Below, piece after piece: positions 50,792 to 61,299 of a DNA stretch of 64,000 bases. The DNA is from Mucilaginibacter mali (GTDB taxonomy: Bacteria; Bacteroidota; Bacteroidia; Sphingobacteriales; Sphingobacteriaceae). Numbering within the stretch: the first letter of the stretch is position 1; the number at the start of each line of letters is the position of its first letter. The translations under genes and the position numbers were made by a program. The stretch spans positions 2,418,001 through 2,482,000 of the forward strand of contig NZ_CP054139.1 in the NCBI RefSeq assembly GCF_013283875.1, given 5' to 3'. Under the pieces are notes generated by a model. The model did no database searches and was not told the origin of the DNA. It worked only from the letters and a program-made list of their open reading frames with translations.

Positions 50792-51679
50792 ATGATTTTT
50801 GGCAACCGTTTATACTACCTGGCAGGCGCGCTTGTTTTGCTAATGATCGTAGCGTCATGCGCGTATGTCAAAAACTCGGCCGATAGTGAAGCTTTTGAAT
50901 TTGCCAAACGCGGCATCATGTTGCGCAATGTGGGGCACCTGTTACTGCTGCAATCGGGCGATAGTACCTCGCGCGTGCTACCCGTTAAACAAATTGCCGA
51001 AAACGAATACCAGTTACAATTTGAAAACAAGTTTACCTTTCAAACTGATTCGCTGGTTAAAACCATCAAATCATCCCTTGCGCGTAATGATGCATCAGCT
51101 GATTATGTGGTAAATGTGATCGGTTGCTCAAGCCCGCAGGTGATATTCGGCTATGCCGTGCTTAATGGCAATAAAAATAACGTGATCCCCTGCTCTGGTC
51201 GTAAACAACCGGTGGATTGCTACCGGGTAAATATCCTTTTCAAAAACAAGGGCATCAGCGCCCGGCAAACAGGTTACCTGGTAGGCGGATTGCCGCTGCT
51301 GGCTTTTATTGGCCTGCTATTATTTAAACCGAAGCGTAAAGATCAAATTGAGATAGCCGCAATAGATCAACCAGTTACAAGCGATATCATCACGATAGGA
51401 AAAATCACTTTTGATAAAACTGCCCGGAACCTCACTATAGGCCATCAATCCATTCAGCTTACTGTTAAGGAAAGCAAACTGCTGCTGATATTCGCGCAGT
51501 CGCCTAACCAAATGATAGATCGCGCCCGCCTGCAAAAAGAGATATGGGAAGATGAAGGTGTTATTGTTGGCCGCAGCCTGGATATGTTCATCTCCCGCCT
51601 TCGCAAAAAACTGGAAGCCGACCCGTCTGTTAAATTAATTAACATCCACGGTAAGGGTTTCAGGCTTGAGACACTGTAA
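50792..51679 (+). CDS. Membrane-anchored winged-helix regulator (ToxR/CadC-like plan, reversed order)
   Basis: 295 residues from ATG 50792, which begins just before the first membrane helix (7-26); the ATG at 50684 would abut the YceI start on the other strand and is less likely. A periplasmic region (about 27-158, with cysteines in GCSSPQVIFGYA, PCSGRKQPVDCYRV) is followed by a second helix (about 160-178) and a cytoplasmic OmpR/PhoB-type DNA-binding domain (about 199-295, LTVKESKLLLIFAQSPNQMIDRARLQ, SLDMFISRLRKKLEADPSVKLINIHGKGFRLE). It probably senses the envelope and binds DNA directly, without phosphorylation, as there is no receiver domain. Confidence 0.8.
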   Translation: MIFGNRLYYLAGALVLLMIVASCAYVKNSADSEAFEFAKRGIMLRNVGHLLLLQSGDSTSRVLPVKQIAENEYQLQFENKFTFQTDSLVKTIKSSLARNDASADYVVNVIGCSSPQVIFGYAVLNGNKNNVIPCSGRKQPVDCYRVNILFKNKGISARQTGYLVGGLPLLAFIGLLLFKPKRKDQIEIAAIDQPVTSDIITIGKITFDKTARNLTIGHQSIQLTVKESKLLLIFAQSPNQMIDRARLQKEIWEDEGVIVGRSLDMFISRLRKKLEADPSVKLINIHGKGFRLETL

Positions 51680-51834
51680 ATATTTCGACGCAAAAGCACT
51701 GCACAACTTTTGGCTATAGGGTCGTCAAAACCAAATTTATATCGCCCCGTTCTCATAGGTAAAATGTCCTAATTATCAAATATGTGTAACTATTAAGCAC
51801 ATTTTTTTGATAATGACGGATCATTCAACCGCCT

Positions 51835-54009
<2,175 letters not shown>

Positions 54010-54027
<18 letters not shown>

Positions 54028-55359
54028 TGATGGTGCGGGCGCGCTGCCTTCATTTGGTTTCCCATCGCCCTTAGGTTTGCGCCTTGGCCACTTCTTTTTC
54101 TTGTTGCGCTTTTTAGGGTCTTTATTCTCGCCGCCTTCTGATGGTTTACCTCCACCGGATGGCCTGTTACCGCCACCCCTTTTATCGTTATGATTGTGAT
54201 GGCGGGTACGCTCCGGTACAGGTCCGGGGGCTTCACCCAGTTCTTCGGGCAATTGCTTTTGCGGTACTGGCTTACCGATCATTTGCTCAATACGGCGTAG
54301 TTTATGCTCATCGCGATGATTGATCAGGGTGATAGCCGTTCCGGTAGTAGCGGCACGGGCCGTGCGACCAATGCGGTGGATATAATCTTCCGGATCGGGC
54401 GGGGCATCGTAATTGATCACCAGATCTATCCCCTCTACATCGATACCGCGTGAAAGCGCATCGGTACCAATAATAATAGGCAGGGTTTTATTTTTAAAAT
54501 CGCGCAGGATCTCTTCACGTTCCGATTGTTTAAAATCTGAACTGAAGGCCATCACTTTAAGCTTTGCCGAACGCAGCTCCTTATAAACCTCCTTCACTTT
54601 CTCTTTGGTTGATGAAAAAATGATGGTGCTCAGGAAATTGCCCTCGGCCAATATCTTCTTAATGAGCGGGATCTTTTGATTATCGAACACGCGATACATC
54701 TGCTGATCGATACCCACAGCAGGTTGAGAAATGGCGATATTGATCTGCTCGGGATTGCGCATAATGCTGTTGGCCAGCTGGCGGATCCGTGGCGGCATGG
54801 TAGCCGAAAACAATAAGGTTTGCCTGTCGGCCGGTAAATGCCTGATGATGCGGGTAATATCATCATAAAAACCCATATCCAGCATACGGTCGGCTTCGTC
54901 CAGTATCAGGTGCTGCAACCTGTCCATTTTAAGCACACCTGAAGTTAAGTGAGCGATCAAACGGCCCGGTGTGGCTATTACCACATCTACATTATTTTGT
55001 ATGGCACGGCGCTGCTGCTCGTAAACAATGCCATCGCCACCACCAAATACCGCTACCGAACTGATACCAGTAAAATAGGCCAGGCCCTCTACCTGCTGGT
55101 CAATTTGCTGGGCCAGTTCGCGTGTGGGCGCTAAAATAAGGGTATTGATATGGCTTTTGTCGCCCTCGCCTATTTTGTTTAATACGGGCAATAAATATGA
55201 TGCTGTTTTACCGGTACCTGTTTGTGCGCAGGCAATCAGGTCTTTCCCCGTCATAATTACGGGGATGGCCATGGCTTGTATAGGTGTAGGGGTGGTATAG
55301 CCCATGGCATCAAGGCCCTCGGCTAAATGTTCGTTAAAGTTAAAATCCTGGAATGTCAC
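54010..55359 (-). CDS. DEAD-box RNA helicase, RhlE-like
   Basis: 449 residues with every DEAD-box motif: Q motif FNEHLAEGLDAMGYTTPTPIQ, AQTGTGKT, PTRELAQQ, TPGRL, DEAD in LILDEADRMLDMGF, SAT, and the C-terminal FSSTKEKVKEVY, TDALSRGIDVEGIDLV, HRIGRTARA. The tail from about 375 is a basic, Gly/Lys/Pro-rich low-complexity region that usually tethers the enzyme to RNA. It remodels RNA in ribosome assembly or decay, often at low temperature. Confidence 0.95.
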
Positions 55360-55470
55360 TATCTGTATTTGTAGAATTGCGCAAGATAGTAAAATTTAAC
55401 GGGCTTATCATTAACGTGATAATGCTAACCCTATACCTCCTATAGGTGATTGCATCCAATAAAAATTTAA

Positions 55471-56544
55471 TTACCCCGAAATATACTTACCAATAAAGGG
55501 CAACTTGTTAATAAGGTACACCAACAACAAGGTCAATACGAAGCAAACCAATGCCGTAAGCGGGATACTGAAAAACGGGTTGAATGATTTATAACTGAGG
55601 TTATAATGCTCATCATAATCCAGCAAAGTAAGCACCAGCGCATGCCCTAAATAGATGCCATAATTATATTTTGTAATAAAATTTCTTATGTTAATTATTG
55701 CTATGGATCTAAGCGACTTTGTAAACCTCATCATCATAAAAATAGCCGAGGCCGCGAGCACGATCGGCCAGCTAAGCGGCTCGTACATCAGGGTGCTGAT
55801 ACCATTATAATGCTGGTGCAATAAAGCAGTCCCCCATGTAATAACAGCCACTGACGCAATAGCCAGCACAGCCATCATACCAAACACACGCATGTTGCTA
55901 AACTGTTTATTAGCCAGGTAATAGCCCAACACCAGGTAACCAATGTATCCCCCAAAGTACCGGGCATCAACCTGCGGGTTGTAGCGCATTAAGTATGGTT
56001 GGCTGAATAACATCACCACCAGCCAAACCACCAAAAAGTAAAGCGTTTCTTTTTCGGACGCGTTACGGATAAATTTACCCAACACCGGAATTATAAGATA
56101 CAGACCGATAAGCATATACACATACCACAAGTGGTACGAACTACCGTATTTCAATTGGTGCAGCACTTGCTTAACAGTTATCCAGGTATCGCCGGTATAA
56201 GGAATTTCCTCGTTATAATAAGCATAGGCCACATACACCAAACTCCAGAACAGGAATGGCACCACTACTCTGCCCAATCGCTTTTTCAGGAATACAAATA
56301 CATCCTCTTCCCTCCCCAGTAGCAGCGCGCCGGTTATCATTACAAAAACAGGCACGGCAAAACGGGTAAGCGCGTTATAGAGGTCGGCGGCCAGCCATTG
56401 CGCACGGGGTACTTTTATATAATCAGCCAGTAAGGGCGAACTGCAATGCAGCATGATCACCGCGAACAGGGCGATAATGCGCAGGTTATTTATCCAGTCT
56501 AAATTTTGCGGGCGATCATTCGGCAGGTGGTCCGGGTTTTTCAT
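55471..56544 (-). CDS. Acyltransferase family 3 membrane protein
   Basis: 357 residues from the ATG at 56542-56544; a longer frame reaching 56730 runs through the upstream gene and is rejected. Acyl_transf_3 proteins have about ten membrane helices and attach acetyl or similar groups to surface glycans. Marks: LDWINNLRIIALFAVIMLHCSSPLL (His near the active site), RFAVPVFVMITGALLLGREE and YHLWYVYMLIGLYLIIPVL. Its start overlaps the end of the DUF3857 gene by 29 nt, so the two are translated from one mRNA. Confidence 0.88.
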   Translation of the reverse strand: MKNPDHLPNDRPQNLDWINNLRIIALFAVIMLHCSSPLLADYIKVPRAQWLAADLYNALTRFAVPVFVMITGALLLGREEDVFVFLKKRLGRVVVPFLFWSLVYVAYAYYNEEIPYTGDTWITVKQVLHQLKYGSSYHLWYVYMLIGLYLIIPVLGKFIRNASEKETLYFLVVWLVVMLFSQPYLMRYNPQVDARYFGGYIGYLVLGYYLANKQFSNMRVFGMMAVLAIASVAVITWGTALLHQHYNGISTLMYEPLSWPIVLAASAIFMMMRFTKSLRSIAIINIRNFITKYNYGIYLGHALVLTLLDYDEHYNLSYKSFNPFFSIPLTALVCFVLTLLLVYLINKLPFIGKYISG

Positions 56545-59107
56545 AACTGAAGTTATAAGGCGGGTGTGGAACAATAAAGGTTTCGTGCACCCGCTCCGAC
56601 CGGCGGAAATAAGGTATCCATATGGCCGCGGCAATAATACTGCGTACCATCGCGTATCCCGTTGTGTAATTAACGGTGTCGCTATGTAACCTAAGAGATA
56701 GCAGGTAATCAACCAGGTTAAAAACAACAATAAAGCCCAGGTAAACAGTAATTGTTTTGGGCAATATATCGCGCTTGTTTAAAAAAAGCACCAGGCAAAA
56801 AACGGCCAGGCAAAAAATAAGTGTATACCCAATTGTTTCCCAAACAATAAGGGCTCTTATCGCGCTGCTTCTGCCCGTGTCGGTATACAGATTCCAGGCC
56901 GACATGCTGAAGTAATCGCCGGTGATAAAAGTATTAGCTACAATAAAAGGCGTAATAAACAACCCTATCAACACCAGTATCAGCCAGCCACCAATAGCTA
57001 CAAACGATGCGCCGTGGGCAAAAACAATCCCCGGTGTTTCGATATGATAGATCCAGATGGCCAAACCAACGCATATCACAAGGGTGATCAGTGCCAGGGC
57101 AATCATCCATACATTAGGATGTAACTTTATCCCTGCGGTATCATAATTGCCCGCGCCGGGTGTATACGAAAAGCTGTAGGATAGTTTACTGTCGCGCAAC
57201 AAACTGATATCCTGCCGCGCCTGTTCTAACTGATCGACAGGGATAAAATCCTTCAAAAACGAGAACTGGTAGTGTAACAACAGCGAATTCCCCTTAGCAG
57301 TATAATCCGAATTAAAGTGATAAGCATCGCGCTTAACATCGTACTGCCGGTCAGCAATTCCCCAGCCCGATGGCAAAACCACCTCTATGGTATAGTCAAT
57401 ATCATAAGGGTAATTTAAGGTTACGGGGTTTTTAGTTTGATTGGTAATGGTTGGCAACTGCTCGTCGATAGAATTAGCGTAAAAGCCCGCGGTAAATTTG
57501 CCAACAACCGTAGTGTCGCGGGTAAAAAAGTCAGGGATCAGGTAGCTTTCAATCGTGGTCAGTTCGTTTCTTTCCTCATCATCTTTAACAATCAACGAAT
57601 CGCGTTTTTCAATTTTGGGGTAGATCTTGGCGTAGTACTTCAGGTAATTCTTTTCGGTAGTGTATAAACCGTTCGATGCCAACCTGCTGCGGATATCATC
57701 GGCCTCGTCTAAGGTATATGTGCTGGTTACATCCAAACGCACCTTATCGCTCACCTTGGTTACGGTATATTTTTCGCGCGAGGTGATCTTACCTAATTTG
57801 GTAACCGGGATATCTACCAAACCGGTATTGCCGGGCTTCAATTGCAGTCCCTTGCCATATTTAGGAAAGTACAGATCGGTACCCTTACCACGCTGGTATG
57901 ACATGGTAGCATCAACCCAAACCTGCTTGCCATTAACCGTAGCCACTGCAACGGCATGATTAAACGCGTCGGTTGTAGGCAGCAGCCGCTCTACCTTATC
58001 CTGCAAGGAAGTATTCACCAGCACCATATCGGCCTGGATATTATTGGCGCGCAGTATAGATACCAGCAGCAGGGCCTTATCCTTGCAATCGCCATAACGC
58101 TGGTTAAAAACACGTTCAGGCTGGTTGGCCCGATGCGAGTACTCTCCTATTTCAATCCCCATATACCGCACTTCGTCCTGAACCATTTTAACCGCCAGCC
58201 GGAAGTATTTTTCCTTATCGTTACCGGCCTCGGCCTTTAATTTTGCCACACGCTGCGCCAGTTCGCCGTGTAATGCTGACGATACCGGGTTAACCGCCAA
58301 TGCCCAGTTAATTACCTGCGCCCAGTTATCGTATTCGCTTACCTGTATATTGGCATAGGTATCATACCAGCCGGGTGAATTACCAAGATCATCGGCCGCG
58401 GGCACCTGGAAACTCTCCCAAACATAATGCTTTGCACCATTGGCGGTAGTGATAACCGGGTTTGGCACTTTGTTAAAATTCTTCACATACAGCTTGCGCG
58501 ACGCGGATGCCTGCAAACTAAGATACTGGTGAGCGATCACCTGTCCGCCCTGTATATACAGATCCTGGCAAAACCTGCCGCCAAAAACAGGGTTACGGCC
58601 CGTTATGGTGTACGAATATTCGATGCGGTCGCCTTTGCGGATATCCGGAATAATATAATTAGCCGAATAGCTGCCCTGGTAAATAAATTTAGAAAAATCC
58701 TGCTCATCCGCCATCACCTTAAAATCGGCCGGGTTGAGGCGGTTTTGCGGTTTATTATCGCGCCAAACCACTATTTCATGAAAATCAAGCCGTTCGTAAG
58801 CCGGATCAAAGCTTACCGATATTTGCGAGCCATTTTGTATGCCCGCTTCCGATACGATCTCGCGGATGAAATGGTGATAATCAGCAGCACGGTCTACATC
58901 CATCTGCCGTTCAAACAGCATCAGGAAATAGCCGTTCTCAATGCTGCGCGCGGGTGGGCGTTGATCATACGGTTTTAAGGCGCTTATCCACAATGGCCTG
59001 GGCGAAATATGCACCACAGGATTTGCGGCACCGGCAGTTTTCACTAATCCCGATAGCAACAGCACACTTAAACCGATAGCAAAAGCCCTGATCTTACAAT
59101 ATCTCAT
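56516..59107 (-). CDS. DUF3857/transglutaminase-like protein with C-terminal membrane segments
   Basis: 863 residues: signal peptide (1-28), DUF3857 beta domain (about 55-240, HHFIREIVSEAGIQNGSQISV, SYSANYIIPDIRKGDRIEYSYTI), and a transglutaminase-like domain with the triad Cys341 (RYGDCKDKALLL), His384 (FNHAVAVAT) and Asp399 (VWVDATMSYQ). The C-terminus (about 670-850) has five membrane helices. Most family members have only the exported part; the membrane tail is added here. Likely a periplasmic cysteine protease or amidase; substrate unknown. It precedes the acyltransferase gene. Confidence 0.85.
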   Translation of the reverse strand: MRYCKIRAFAIGLSVLLLSGLVKTAGAANPVVHISPRPLWISALKPYDQRPPARSIENGYFLMLFERQMDVDRAADYHHFIREIVSEAGIQNGSQISVSFDPAYERLDFHEIVVWRDNKPQNRLNPADFKVMADEQDFSKFIYQGSYSANYIIPDIRKGDRIEYSYTITGRNPVFGGRFCQDLYIQGGQVIAHQYLSLQASASRKLYVKNFNKVPNPVITTANGAKHYVWESFQVPAADDLGNSPGWYDTYANIQVSEYDNWAQVINWALAVNPVSSALHGELAQRVAKLKAEAGNDKEKYFRLAVKMVQDEVRYMGIEIGEYSHRANQPERVFNQRYGDCKDKALLLVSILRANNIQADMVLVNTSLQDKVERLLPTTDAFNHAVAVATVNGKQVWVDATMSYQRGKGTDLYFPKYGKGLQLKPGNTGLVDIPVTKLGKITSREKYTVTKVSDKVRLDVTSTYTLDEADDIRSRLASNGLYTTEKNYLKYYAKIYPKIEKRDSLIVKDDEERNELTTIESYLIPDFFTRDTTVVGKFTAGFYANSIDEQLPTITNQTKNPVTLNYPYDIDYTIEVVLPSGWGIADRQYDVKRDAYHFNSDYTAKGNSLLLHYQFSFLKDFIPVDQLEQARQDISLLRDSKLSYSFSYTPGAGNYDTAGIKLHPNVWMIALALITLVICVGLAIWIYHIETPGIVFAHGASFVAIGGWLILVLIGLFITPFIVANTFITGDYFSMSAWNLYTDTGRSSAIRALIVWETIGYTLIFCLAVFCLVLFLNKRDILPKTITVYLGFIVVFNLVDYLLSLRLHSDTVNYTTGYAMVRSIIAAAIWIPYFRRSERVHETFIVPHPPYNFSYEKPGPPAE

Positions 59108-59330
59108 ACAGGTTTTGAAAATATAAAAAAGATGAGGATTTTACTACACAGGCGACATTAATTTTACCGTGGGTTTATTTTTAAAATAACCACAGAGTTC
59201 ACAGAGATTTTGCACTGAGTTTATAATGTGTAAATAAATTGCCTGACGAATACCCGGTAATTTCCGACTCATATCTTCTAAATATTACATTATTTGGCTT
59301 ACTTTGGCGGTTGGATAATTAATATAAAGA

Positions 59331-60062
59331 ATGACTTATTGCCTGGGTATAAAAGTTAAAGAAGGATTAATAGCCATAGCCGATACACGCATAACATCCG
59401 GCACGGATACCACCATAAAAAAGAAGGTTTGGGTAAAGCAAAAGGATCACTTTTCGCTTTATATCATGACCAGCGGCCTGCGCTCGGTGCGTGATAAGGC
59501 CATGGTGTATTTTGAGGAAATGCTGGAGCATAAAGAATACAACAAGCTTTACAAAGCCGTTAACGCCTTTGGCGAACAGGTGAAGCGTGTTGCTAATGAA
59601 GACCGGGCAACCTTAGAAAAAGCCGGGTTTAAATTTGATTTAAACACGGTAATAGGCGGGCAGTTAAAGGACGACGAGGAGCATAAGCTCTTCCTGCTTT
59701 ATCCCGAAGGTAACTGGGTTGAACTGGGCAGCGGCGCGCCGTTTGTTATCATCGGTAACTCGGGGCATGGCAAACCGATATTGAACCGGGTGCTGAAGGA
59801 GGATTCATCTATGCGGTTAGCACTGAAGGTGGGCTTCTTGTCGTTTGACAGCACCAGGGTAAGTTCCAACAATGTGGACTTCCCGATAGATGTGGTTTTG
59901 TATAAAAAAGATTCGTTCGATATGATCGAACAACGTTACGAGAAAAAAGATCTGGAATATATATCCGACCAATGGGCGCAGGAATTAAGCACCGCGCTGC
60001 AAAACGTTGGCGAAGACTGGATGGAGAAGGCTTTTCACAATTTATCTGAAAATACTGTATGA
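59331..60062 (+). CDS. Anbu-type proteasome-like peptidase
   Basis: 243 residues. The N-terminus MTYCLGIKVKEGLIAIADTRITSG is the hallmark of Anbu, the ancestral beta-subunit-like proteasome relative: after Met removal, Thr2 would be the nucleophile, with Asp19 (ADTR) and Lys34-35 (TIKKK) in the positions of Asp17 and Lys33. FSLYIMTSGLRSVRDKAMVYFEE, TVIGGQLKDDEEHKLFLLYPEGNWVELGSGAPFVIIGN and VSSNNVDFPIDVVLYKKDSF follow the Ntn-hydrolase fold. Anbu subunits assemble into open rings; their substrates are unknown. It overlaps the transglutaminase gene by 4 nt, a conserved pairing in Anbu loci. Confidence 0.85.
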   Translation: MTYCLGIKVKEGLIAIADTRITSGTDTTIKKKVWVKQKDHFSLYIMTSGLRSVRDKAMVYFEEMLEHKEYNKLYKAVNAFGEQVKRVANEDRATLEKAGFKFDLNTVIGGQLKDDEEHKLFLLYPEGNWVELGSGAPFVIIGNSGHGKPILNRVLKEDSSMRLALKVGFLSFDSTRVSSNNVDFPIDVVLYKKDSFDMIEQRYEKKDLEYISDQWAQELSTALQNVGEDWMEKAFHNLSENTV

Positions 60063-60907
60063 AATTAAATGTATCGGCACAGCTTGACTATAACATATCC
60101 TCGGCAAGTACGCTGATATTGAACATACAGGCCCTGCGTACGCAGGAACAAAAGATTTTGCACGAAGAATTTATCGTAAGCGAAAGCGATGTTAAAATAG
60201 ATGAACTTACATCTGTAGGTGGCGAAAACCGCATGATGCGCCTGGCCGTGCCTAAGGCTTGCAAATTGCGTGTAAATTATAAGGCTACTGTTGATACCTC
60301 GTACCAAATAAACAACTACAGGAAGCTAACCGAAGAGCCGATCTCTAAGCTCGATCCGGAAATATTGCCTTATCTCAACCCCAGTCGTTATTGCCAGTCG
60401 GATAAGTTGTACCGTTTGGCTGCGCATATGTTTGGTGATATCGATAGTCCCTTCGCACAGGTGATCGCACTGACCAACTGGATAAATACCAATATCCTGT
60501 ATCTGAGCGGATCGACCAACTCTCAAACATCGGCCTTTGATACCGTTACCGAACAGGCCGGCGTTTGCCGCGACTTCGCCCATTTGGGCATTGCCCTTTG
60601 CCGGGCGCTAACCATTCCGGCCCGGTACTTTACCGGCTATGCCTATAAGCTAAAACCGGCCGATTTTCATGCTTGCTTCGAAGCTTACCTTGGCGACAAT
60701 TGGGTGCTGTTTGATGCCACCGGCCTTGCCCCGCTAAACGGCATGGTAAAAATAGCCACCGGTCGCGATGCTGCGGATGCCCCCGTATCCAGTCTCTTTG
60801 GCAATGTGCGAGGCACGGGCAGGCTGATTAGCTGCGAACTTGCAGAGGACGATTTTAAGCCGTACTACTATTTCGGAAACAAGTTTGAGGGGTTGAGTTA
60901 TTTGTAG
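60059..60907 (+). CDS. Transglutaminase-like cysteine peptidase (Anbu partner)
   Basis: 282 residues: an N-terminal beta domain (about 1-85) and a transglutaminase-like domain with triad Cys170 (EQAGVCRDFAHLGIALCRAL), His204 (KPADFHACFEAYL) and Asp219 (WVLFDATGLAP), then the C-terminal IATGRDAADAPV that is typical of this subfamily. It has no signal peptide. In other genomes this family accompanies Anbu, ATP-grasp and alpha-E proteins in loci thought to attach and remove peptide tags. Here only the Anbu gene is adjacent. Confidence 0.9.
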   Translation: MKLNVSAQLDYNISSASTLILNIQALRTQEQKILHEEFIVSESDVKIDELTSVGGENRMMRLAVPKACKLRVNYKATVDTSYQINNYRKLTEEPISKLDPEILPYLNPSRYCQSDKLYRLAAHMFGDIDSPFAQVIALTNWINTNILYLSGSTNSQTSAFDTVTEQAGVCRDFAHLGIALCRALTIPARYFTGYAYKLKPADFHACFEAYLGDNWVLFDATGLAPLNGMVKIATGRDAADAPVSSLFGNVRGTGRLISCELAEDDFKPYYYFGNKFEGLSYL

Positions 60908-60938
60908 GCTCATCATTCCACAACAAAGCACAAAGCGC

Positions 60939-61027
60939 CATGCCGAACTTGTTTCGGCACCCCACTTGCATAGTTAAGCACTGCATTCCGGACCTGTGTG
61001 ATGGGGTGCTGAAACAAGTTCAGCATG
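60939..61027. repeat. Long intergenic palindrome (TGCTGAACTTGTTTCAGCA family)
   Basis: Arms of 26 bp (60939-60964 and 61002-61027) differ at two positions. ORFs reading through it are only repeat sequence. It opens the 392-nt gap before the FG-GAP gene; a half copy (CTCAGCATGACA) recurs near 61169. Confidence 0.88.
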
Positions 61028-61060
61028 ACATGTTTGTTTTTCCGCTGAAGCCTCACCCTG

Positions 61061-61106
61061 CCCTCTCCAGAGGAGAGGGTTCCAAAGTCTCCCCCTTTGG
61101 GGGAGA
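61061..61106. repeat. Double hairpin repeat (CCCTCTCC / TCTCCCCC family)
   Basis: CCCTCTCC (61061-61068) pairs with GGAGAGGG (61072-61079), and TCTCCCCC (61088-61095) pairs with GGGGGAGA (61099-61106). A related single hairpin (CCCCTCTCCTTCAGAGAAGAGG) follows murA near 13375. The rest of the gap to 61299 shows only a weak TATATTTC possible -7 element near 61254-61261. Confidence 0.8.
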
Positions 61107-61299
61107 TTTAGAGGGGCTTTCATCGGCATGTCATAAAAACCATTAGAGACCGCCGGGATTATATTACTCAGCATGACACATTGTTTTCAATCATTGAACG
61201 CTTGCAAAGCCATAACAGTACAGGATGCCGCCATCCAAATAAAAAAGCATTTTTATATTTCCAATTAAACCTGTTTGCCCGCCAAACCCTTACGGAATT

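Noticed and set aside
60940..61174. Two short frames on opposite strands (66-68 codons)
   Set aside because: Both are translations of palindromic intergenic repeats, not genes.
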